From positions 1,488,001 to 1,552,000 of the forward strand of contig CP091737.1 of assembly GCA_022010055.1 (NCBI GenBank): a stretch of DNA of 64,000 nucleotides, given 5' to 3'. The notes beneath the pieces were generated by a model that did not search any database, was not told where the DNA came from, and was given only the letters and a program-made list of their open reading frames with translations. Source of the DNA: Treponema sp. Its GTDB lineage: Bacteria; Spirochaetota; Spirochaetia; Treponematales; Treponemataceae. Positions 56,485 to 64,000 of the stretch are shown here, in pieces. The translations under genes were made by a program, and so were the position numbers. Every line of letters starts with the position of its first letter. The first letter of the stretch is position 1.

Positions 56485-58390
56485 ATGTTCAAAAAATCTA
56501 TTCCTGTTTTGTATAAAAAAAATTGCGCTGTGATTCAAGATTTTGACGGCGACAAGATTGTTGTGAACTTTCAGGTTTCACCAGCCACGCCGACAGGCAA
56601 AAAAAGCGCAGTACGCAACGCAAAAAGTCCGCGAAAAAGACATAATTTCGCTATGCGGCGAACCATGCTCTAATCTGGAAAACCTTCTTGCTTTTTCAGA
56701 CGATAAAATTTCAGCACAGATAAAAGAGGCTTACGAACTTCTTACCAGCGATGACCCAACAGCGGCTTCAGAAATCGATTTTTCAGAACTTACGGAAATT
56801 CTGCGCGGCTCATGTATTCCAGACGAAAGCTGGTTCGTTTTCAACTCGCTGGTTTCTTCCGTGGAATTTGCTCTTTCAGAAGAATCTCTTAAAAATGGAA
56901 AAATTCTGTTCTTACCGCGAACCCGGGAACAAATAGACATCATACATCAAAAAAATTACGAAAAAGAGCACGAGCAGGAAATTCACGATTCATTCATACA
57001 AAGACTAAAGCAGCGAAAACTCAACCTGCCGGAAGATGCGAAATTTATGGGGGAAGTTGAAAATGTCGCGCTCTGCAAAACTGAAAAATCAAAAATCATG
57101 GTGGAGGCAGGCGTAACGCAAAGCCCGGAAAAAGCGCATAAACTTTTAATAGACACAGGAATCTGGGACATTACCCGAAATCCGTATCCAACGCGCTGCG
57201 GTCTTTCAACGGTCAGCGCAAAAGAAGGGCTCGGAGCGCCTCCTCAGGAAGAGCGGCTTGAGCTGGAGCAAGTCGCATACGCGATCGACAATTCGTGGTC
57301 AGCAGACCCGGATGACGCAATCGCCTGGGACGGAAAATATCTTTGGGTTCACATTGCCGATCCGGCCTGCTATGTTCTTCCGGACAGTTCGATTGATAAA
57401 GTTGCAAGAAACAAAGGTACAACTCTTTACCTTCCGGAAGTAACAGTCCGGATGCTTGCGGAAGAAAGCCTTGCCGACTATGCGCTGGGACTTCAGGAAA
57501 AAAGCAATGCCCTTTCGTTCAGGATTCTTCTGAACGAATACAATACCATAGATGAATGTCAGATTTTCAAGACAAAAGTGAACGTAAAGCGCCTTACTTA
57601 CGAGCAGGCGACCGAACAGAAAGATTCCCCGGAATTAAAGCCGCTTTTTGACATCGCGGAAAAAAACATCGCACGGCGAAAAAAATCCGGCGCTACAAAC
57701 ATAGAGCTTCCGGAAGTCCACATGAGCGTTGACCCGGAGACAAAAAAAGTTTCAATCTCGCCTCTGGTACGCTATGAGGCGGATTCAATGGTCTGCGAGA
57801 TGATGCTTTTAGCCGGAGAAGGCGCCGCGAATTTTGCGTTCAAAAACAAAATTCCTTTTCCTTATGTAAGCCAGGAAGCACCTGCTTTTCCTGAAAAACT
57901 TCTGCCAGGACTTGCCGGTCAATTTCAGCTTCTAAAATGTATGCACAAGCGCAGCGTTGGAATTACACCGTCAATGCATTCGGGCGTGGGAATTGCCATC
58001 TACAGCCAGGTTACAAGCCCGCTCCGCCGCTACAGCGACCTGGTTGCCCACCAGCAGCTGCGCGCATTCCTGAACGGACAAAAACTGATAGACAAAGATT
58101 CCATGCTTGAACGGATAAGCCAGGGCGACGCGGCAAGCGTTGCCGCCAGAAAAGCAAGCCGGCTTAGCGAAACCCACTGGAAACTCATTTATCTTATTCA
58201 AAATCCGGATTGGCAGGGAGAAGCAGTTTGCATCGACAAAAAATTTGACGACCCGCTATTTTTAATTCCATCCCTTGCAATGCAGGCAACCATAAAAGGT
58301 GTTCAGGACATTGAGCCTAACGAAAAAATCAATGTTAAAGTAAACAGCCTGGATATTACTACCCAAGCTGTTGAATTTGTAAAAGTCTGA
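56485..58390 (+). CDS. RNase II/RNB-domain exoribonuclease, frameshifted
   Basis: About 635 residues, with a slip near 56600 (KKAQYATQKVREKDIISLCG restored). The RNB catalytic domain has the metal-binding cluster AIDNSWSADPDDAIAWDG, then LWVHIADPACYV, and ends with SPLRRYSDLVAHQQLRAF. The N-terminal region is unlike the usual cold-shock domains, and the C-terminal S1 domain is short or degenerate. It degrades RNA 3' to 5'. The gene fits the RNase II branch rather than RNase R. No Shine-Dalgarno; leaderless-type promoter. Confidence 0.9.
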
Positions 58391-58411
58391 ATTAACTAAA
58401 GAAGAACAAAA

Positions 58412-59779
58412 CTAGCGGCGGCCGGCTTTTCTGGAAGCCGCAGTATTCAGCTTGTATGTCCAGTACGCGCCTGTTGACCAGCACCAGCGTGACTTTCCAT
58501 CGAATGACTCGCGGTGTTCTGTGTTCACGTATGCGTTAATAGAATGGTTGTTTGTCAGAGCAATCTTAATATCCGGGCGGATTGTAAAGATATTTCCTGT
58601 GCTCCAGTCCTCTGTTTCTTCTGAATTATCCCATCTCTTGTCTCTTGAACCAATTGCAAAAGATGAATATACATCCATAACGAATTTTTCATTTATATTC
58701 CAGAGTAATGTACAGCCTGCATACCATGCCGGAGTGTAATCGGTTTTTTCAAACCAGTTGATAGAAGATTCCGGAATAAGAGAAATTCCTACCTTGTCAA
58801 AATGCATTGTCATTGTAGCGCCGGCACTGAACGACATATCCTCATAGTTATCGGCTTTTTTATCATCATCCGTGTCGATTGAATCCCATGCAAAGTAAAC
58901 GTCGAAGAGGAACTGCTTTACGCCAAATTCTGCGCCCGCGTAAAAGTTTCCGTCCTTCTGGAAAAGACCTTCGTAAGCAACAGAAAGTCCAAAATAATCA
59001 AACTGAAACTGCGCTCCAAAATTTGAACGGAAACTGTCTGTGTTAGTTCCGCTAGGAATCGCTCCGCCGACCTGGAATTTAAAATCACCGTCGTGAATGT
59101 AGCGGGCACCGATTGCGGTTTTAGCGTATTTGTTTGCATACGGAACAAAACCTACTACATCAGCAGAACCCGGCGCGTCCGGAGTAAATTTGTAAGTATC
59201 AACAGTTCCATGCCTGTCATCATAAGCAGTAGAAAAACCGCCCTGGCGAACATGGGCATTTGATTCCCAAAGCCATGAACCATAGCGCGGAGCCGGTCCA
59301 ACCTGCCAGTTAAGCTTTGTACCCATACCAACGTCAAGTCCTGTAATAGGATGCCACAGGAAGTTTACATAGAAAAAGTCTGTCGTTGTCTGGCCTTGTT
59401 TGTAACCGTTGTAAAAGCCGTTACCACCAACCTTTGCTGCTTCAAGTGGATTTAACACTATAGGATCTCCATGCGCATATCCGTAATGATAGCCAAGCGG
59501 ATTCCTGTCTGTAATCTCAAACGTAAAGTTGTCAAGATTTCCTTCATCATCAACATGCGCAATCGCTCCCCAGTTCAACATTCCTTCAAGCGTAAACTGA
59601 CCAACGTCAATGCGGGCCTGAAGAGTATCCAGAAAGCCGTAATAAACAGGATCACCTACAAGCGGAGAACCAAAACCAGAATACAATGTGTTTTCAACAC
59701 CAGGATTTTTCATAACCTGAGCGCTGGCAACACCAGCAGCAAAAAGAGCTGCAACAGAAGCAATCAATAATTTTTTCAT
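58412..59779 (-). CDS. Predicted outer-membrane porin-like protein
   Basis: 455 residues, intact. Clean signal peptide (MKKLLIASVAALFAAGVASA, residues 1-20), then alternating aromatic/polar strands over the whole length with many Tyr, Trp and Gly, as in beta-barrel proteins. The C-terminus (KAGRR) is not the classical aromatic end. Likely an abundant envelope protein; substrate unknown. A good Shine-Dalgarno (AAGGAG) and a TATAAT at 59814-59819, overlapping the end of sufU, suggest its own promoter. Its 3' end converges on the RNase gene. Confidence 0.75.
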   Translation of the reverse strand: MKKLLIASVAALFAAGVASAQVMKNPGVENTLYSGFGSPLVGDPVYYGFLDTLQARIDVGQFTLEGMLNWGAIAHVDDEGNLDNFTFEITDRNPLGYHYGYAHGDPIVLNPLEAAKVGGNGFYNGYKQGQTTTDFFYVNFLWHPITGLDVGMGTKLNWQVGPAPRYGSWLWESNAHVRQGGFSTAYDDRHGTVDTYKFTPDAPGSADVVGFVPYANKYAKTAIGARYIHDGDFKFQVGGAIPSGTNTDSFRSNFGAQFQFDYFGLSVAYEGLFQKDGNFYAGAEFGVKQFLFDVYFAWDSIDTDDDKKADNYEDMSFSAGATMTMHFDKVGISLIPESSINWFEKTDYTPAWYAGCTLLWNINEKFVMDVYSSFAIGSRDKRWDNSEETEDWSTGNIFTIRPDIKIALTNNHSINAYVNTEHRESFDGKSRWCWSTGAYWTYKLNTAASRKAGRR

Positions 59780-59819
59780 AACAAAACTCCTTTTCTTTTG
59801 TTTTAAATTCTATATTATA

Positions 59820-60281
59820 TCAATGACAATTCGGATTTGAACACGACGCGCATTTTTCGTTTGTCCTGAACATTTCCCGCATTGTCCGCCATCCTAAAAC
59901 AGCGCACTTTACACGCGCAGGCATTTTTGAAATATCCTGCAGGGCAGCGGCCTCGTCAAGTTTTTCAATATTTTCCTCGGAAGCCTCGCCGCGAATCATT
60001 TCCATAAAAATATCATCAAGTTTTTCAGCTTCTTCGGTCGTCTTTCCAATAACCAGGTCAAGCATCATGTCGCAGCTTGCCTGGCTCACAGCGCAGCCGC
60101 TTCCGGTAAAAGAGCCGTCTGTTATAACTCCATTCTCAACCTTAAGATTCAGTGTAATATTGTCGCCGCAACTCGGATTCACGCCGTTAAGCTGAATGTT
60201 TGCATCCGGCAAATCAGTTTTATGCGACGGATTGATGTTGTGCTCGTTCAAAATCTCTCTATAAAGTTCTTTTGTATCCAT
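59820..60281 (-). CDS. sufU: Fe-S cluster assembly protein SufU
   Basis: 153 residues, intact. The three Zn/Fe-S-type cysteines are in PSCGDNITLNL, GSGCAVSQASCDMM and KCAVLGWRTM; the Asp in CGD is conserved. The extra residues between the second and third Cys are typical of SufU rather than IscU. In gram-positive-type SUF systems SufU accepts sulfur from SufS. Its C-terminus carries additional Cys residues (CASCSNPNCH). It is last in the sufB-D-S-U operon. Confidence 0.93.
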   Translation of the reverse strand: MDTKELYREILNEHNINPSHKTDLPDANIQLNGVNPSCGDNITLNLKVENGVITDGSFTGSGCAVSQASCDMMLDLVIGKTTEEAEKLDDIFMEMIRGEASEENIEKLDEAAALQDISKMPARVKCAVLGWRTMREMFRTNEKCASCSNPNCH

Positions 60282-60350
60282 AAAATTCCGCGCTCCGAAA
60301 ATCTAATTTCTTACGCCCTCCGATAAAATTCCGCGAATTCCAGTTTTTTT

Positions 60351-61570
60351 CTAATCCTTATAGCCGCTCATTCTGCGGATATTGCACAGAACAGAATAAA
60401 AACGCTCAACCTCGTCCTCATCGTTGTAAAAATACATACTGGCGCGGGCCGTTGCCGGAACACAAAGATATGCCCCGAGCGGCTGCGCGCAATGATGTCC
60501 GGCGCGTATTGCAATTTTTTCCGTATCAAGAAGGGAAGCCACATCGTGCGGATGAACACCTTCAACAGTGAACGTAATGATTCCGCAATGTTTTTCCGGA
60601 TCAGGATTTCCAACAATCTTTATGTACGGATTCTGTTTCATTTTTTCAACAAGAACCGACGCAAGATGGTTGCAATGCTTCTCTATTTTTTCAAATCCGA
60701 TTGAACTGATGTATTTAATCGCAGCCGCAAGACCTACTGCGCCGCTGGCATTCACAGTTCCGGCTTCAAACTTATGCGGAAGCTCAGCCCAAGTGGCATC
60801 CTCGCGGGTAACATATTCTATCATTTCTCCACCGCGCAGGAACGGCGGCATCTCTTCAAGCAGAGCCTTTTTACCGTAAAGAACGCCAATTCCCATAGGA
60901 CCGCACAATTTATGACCGCTGAACACAAAAAAATCAGCATCAAGCGCCTTTACATCAACCTTTAAATGCGGCACGGACTGTGCTCCGTCAACAACGCAGA
61001 CAGCCCGACTTTATGGGCAAGGGCGGCAATTTTTTTCACCGGATTTTCAATTCCCAGAACATTAGAAACCTGGGCAACCGCAACAATTTTTGTTTTTTCA
61101 GTTATCTTGGAAAATTCAGACTCTGGAATTTCGCCGGACACTTTATCAGGCTCAAGAAAAACAAGCTTTGCACCCTTTGCCCTGCACACCATCTGCCACG
61201 GCAGAATGTTGGAATGATGCTCCGCAACAGAAACAACAATCTCATCACCCGGATTAACGTTCGCCAGTCCATAAGTGTAGGCAATCAGATTTAAACTTTC
61301 AGAAGCGTTCCGCGTAAAAACAATCTCGCAGTCTTTTGCGTTCAAAAATTCCGCGACAGTGTGGCGTGAATTTTCATAATCTTCAGTGGCGCGGCTGCTC
61401 AAATCGTAAAGCCCGCGCAAAGGATTCGCGTTGTTATGGGTGTAAAAATCAGAAACCGCATCCAGCACACAGGCAGGACGCTGAGCCGTGGCCGCATTGT
61501 CAAAATAAATCAGACCCTTGTTTTCTGGAGCATTAAAAATAGGAAAATCCTTCTTAAAACTGTTCGCCAT
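60351..61570 (-). CDS. sufS: Cysteine desulfurase SufS, frameshifted
   Basis: About 406 residues with one slip near 60985 (HKVGLSVVVDGAQSVPHLKV restored). PLP motifs: YFDNAATAQRP, VSVAEHHSNILPWQ and the lysine in FSGHKLCGPMGIG. The persulfide-forming Cys lies in IRAGHHCAQPLG. It releases sulfur from cysteine and passes it to SufU. A Shine-Dalgarno (AAGG) precedes the ATG, 15 nt after the sufD stop. Confidence 0.95.
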
Positions 61571-61584
61571 TTTAAACCTTGCCC

Positions 61585-62672
61585 TTATTCTCCGCCAAAA
61601 ATCACGTTCATTTCGGCATTAATTTTTTCAACCGTCTCTTCGTCATTTATTTCTGAGCAGACCGCCTGGACTTTTGCCCGGGCAATAATCTTTTCAGCGT
61701 CTGCCCGGCTTATTCCGCGCGATTCCATATAAAAAAGCATCTCGTCGCTTAACCGCCCGATTGTAGCGCCGTGCTCGCCTGAAATATCTTCCTCTGTGCA
61801 AAGAATTACCGGCATGGATTTGTTCACAACATCCGGGCTAAGCAAAGCGTTTCTTCCTGCTCATTGCCGTCAGAACCTGCGCTTCCAGTCTTAAAATCTA
61901 TTGTGCCGCGATAAGTTTTTCTGGAACTGCCGTCAAGCGACCCCGCGACGTTCATCCTGCATAAAGTCTTTTTTCCAAAATGATTCACAATAAAATTCAT
62001 ATCCAGAAACTGTTCGTTCCGCAGATAATATCCCATGTCGGACTTAAAAGAACCTTTATATTCCTTTAGATTGCAACCAGCGCCCACGTAGACTTTCGAG
62101 CCGCCAAGCTCAACATGCGTAAGGCACACAGAAGAATTTTCCGCCGCATACGAAGCAGTGTCATCAACCTGTACAAATCCACCGCCCAAAAGCTGCACTT
62201 TAACAATATGAATTTTTGAACCAGGCGCTGCATAAACCTCAGTTTTTAACGCCTGAAAACCAGAGGCATTTTTTTCCGAAGAGCTCACAATAATCACAGT
62301 CGCCTCGGAATTTTCTCCTGCAAAAATCACCTGGCGGGTCAATGCGCAGTTCTTTTCAGAAAAATCGTAGTTCAGGACAAGCGGCTTTTCAATCCGGGCG
62401 TTTGCCGGCACAGAAATTCCCATAGCGCAGGCTTCTGAACCAGAACCGGAAGTCTCAAAAATCGAGTCAGAAGATTCGCCTGTTCCAGACAAAATTTCCG
62501 GAAACTTTGCTTTTAACTCAAAACCGTTTTCAGAAAGCACAAACTCCTGCCCGTTTTTTATTTCAGGCATAACAGTTTCAAGCGAAAAATCAAAATCAAC
62601 CGCCGCTTCGTTTATTTTCAGCCAGCTCCATGACGGAGAAACCAGTTTATTTATTTTTAAAGATTCAGCCAT
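61585..62672 (-). CDS. sufD: FeS assembly protein SufD, frameshifted
   Basis: About 362 residues across a slip near 61840. A right-handed beta-helix protein: VVIVSSSEKNASG-like strands, then the conserved C-terminus SGEHGATIGRLSDEMLFYMES and RGISRADAEKIIARA. It forms the SufBC2D scaffold with SufB and SufC. The ATG at 62672 overlaps the sufB TGA (TGATG), so the two are translationally coupled. Confidence 0.93.
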
Positions 62673-64000
62673 CACATCGTCCCCTTCATTTCAAGCCGGA
62701 TAAGATTGTTCATTTCAACCGCATACTCAAGCGGAAGCTCCTTTGAGACAGGATTTGCAAAACCGCTTACAATCATGCTTCGGGCTTCTTCCTCGCTGAT
62801 TCCGCGGCTCATCAGATAAAACCGCGTCATTGGAAATCCGGCCGATTTTTGCCTCGTGGCCAACATCAGCCTTGTCCGTAAGAACAACATTCGCAGGAAT
62901 TGTGTCGCTCCGGCTCTCGCTGTCCAGCATAAGGGAAGCGCACGAAACGCTCGCCTTAGAGCCAGCCGCCTCTTTTGCAATATAAACAGCAGAACGGTAG
63001 ATTGACGCTCCGCCGCCCTTGGAAATAGATTTAGTAGTAATAACGCTGGTCGTGTTTGGCGCAAGGTGAACCATTTTTGCGCCGGTATCAAGCTCCTGGC
63101 CTGCGCCGGCAAAAGTCACGCCTGTAAATTCCGCGCGCGCATTTCTTCCAACCAGATCGCTTTCCGGGTAAAGGCAGCCAACGTGGCTTCCAAAAGAACC
63201 GGAAATCCATTCAATCGAGCCTCCCTCCTCAACCTTCGCGCGCTTTGTGTTCAGGTTGTACATATTTTTGACCAGTTTTCAATAGTTGAATAGCGCAAAT
63301 GCGCATTTTTCTTCACAAAAAGCTCAACCGCGCCGGCATGAAGGTTCGCCACATTGTATTTTGGCGCTGAGCAGCCTTCAATAAAATGCAGATCCGCGCC
63401 TTCATCAACAATAATAAGAGTATGCTCAAACTGCCCCGCGCCCTTTGCATTCAACCTGAAATAAGACTGAAGCGGAAAAGAAAGCTTCACGCCCTTTGGA
63501 ACATACACAAACGAGCCGCCCGACCATACAGCACCGTGCAGAGCCGCAAATTTGTGGTCTTTCGGCGTAATCAGCGTCATAAAATATTCTTTTACCATCG
63601 GTCCCCATTCAGGACTTTTCAGCGCGCTTTCAAAATCAAGATAAACAACGCCCTGCTTTGCAACCTCATCCTGAATATTGTGGTAAACCAGCTCGGAATC
63701 ATACTGAGCGCCCACTCCGGCAAGACTTTTCCGCTCCGCCTCTGGAATTCCAAGCTTTTCAAAAGTATTTTTTATGTCGTCGGGAACTTCTTCCCATGTT
63801 CCTGCCATTTTTGTCTTCGGGCGCACATAAGTAGAAATATCTTCCATCTTAAGGCCTTCTATGCTCGGCATCCAGTTCACGGAAACGCCCATTTTATTGT
63901 ACTGCTCAAGGGATTTCAGCCGGAATTCTCGCATCCATTCAGGGTCGCCCTTTTCTTCGCTAAGTTTTTTTACAATCTCAGGATTAAGCCCGGATTCAAT
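62672..64000 (-). CDS. sufB: FeS assembly protein SufB, 5' end off the right edge, frameshifted
   Basis: At least 440 residues are visible; the frame is still open at the edge ([17 protein letters not shown]). Slips near 63265 and 62830. Conserved SufB segments: [72 protein letters not shown], and [16 protein letters not shown]. It is the main scaffold of the SUF Fe-S system. sufC presumably lies to the right. Confidence 0.95.

Noticed and set aside
1..64000. Programmed frameshifting as an explanation for the many split genes
   Set aside because: The slips occur at varied homopolymers without conserved slippery motifs or downstream structures and affect housekeeping genes that are single-frame in other bacteria.

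Overview
The window looks like chromosome of a Treponema-type spirochaete (host-associated Spirochaetota). The signs are a UPF0164 outer-membrane family protein, a cytidylate kinase fused to ribosomal protein S1, a very long GreA with an N-terminal extension, a long SHMT, treponemal-style TPR and lipoprotein genes, and an AT-leaning genome with GC-richer patches between genes. No phage, plasmid, IS transposase, CRISPR array or rRNA was found. One tRNA (Arg, anticodon TCT) is present.

Layout. 1-5.9 kb: a large secreted protein running off the left edge, a UPF0164 barrel protein, and a DUF4912-GH57 glucan-enzyme pair. 5.9-10.3 kb: an atypical response regulator, a YhcC-like radical SAM protein, tRNA-Arg, a lipoprotein, a membrane TPR protein and a Fis-type AAA+ regulator lacking the sigma-54 contact loop. 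10.3-20.9 kb: a long minus-strand information-processing block (recA, folK, scpA, scpB, rluB, cmk-rpsA) and, further right, three TPR/secreted proteins and rpe. 21.4-25.4 kb: a plus-strand unit ending in a multidomain GreA. 25.4-33.6 kb: tyrS, rlmJ, nadE, an RSH-like HD hydrolase and valS. 33.7-38.5 kb: an esterase plus two ABC exporter halves. 38.7-48.4 kb: M28 peptidase, PF06541 membrane protein, Na/Pi transporter, RRM protein, glyA, lipoprotein, MATE exporter, ParE-like subunit. 48.7-52.5 kb: the sodium-pumping decarboxylase oadGAB. 52.6-59.8 kb: a membrane protein, dapB, lysC, an RNase II family enzyme and a porin-like protein. 59.8-64 kb: the suf Fe-S operon (sufB-D-S-U), with sufB running off the right edge.

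Three features stand out. First, many genes have a well-spaced sigma-70-like promoter whose -10 box ends only 6-8 nt before the start codon, so the predicted transcript starts at or next to the start codon. These genes lack a Shine-Dalgarno, while neighbours without such promoters have good ones. This suggests a substantial leaderless-mRNA class. Second, five copies of a ~190-210 bp imperfect-palindrome element (R1), all in the same orientation, sit between genes; two are flanked by 12-bp direct repeats that include a gene's stop codon. A second palindromic family (R2) shares the terminal motif. Third, about 25 genes are broken by single-base indels, mostly in homopolymers, with the protein continuing intact in the next frame. 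Because recA, valS, rpsA and sufB are among them, uncorrected sequencing error is the likeliest cause, and I annotate those genes as single loci.
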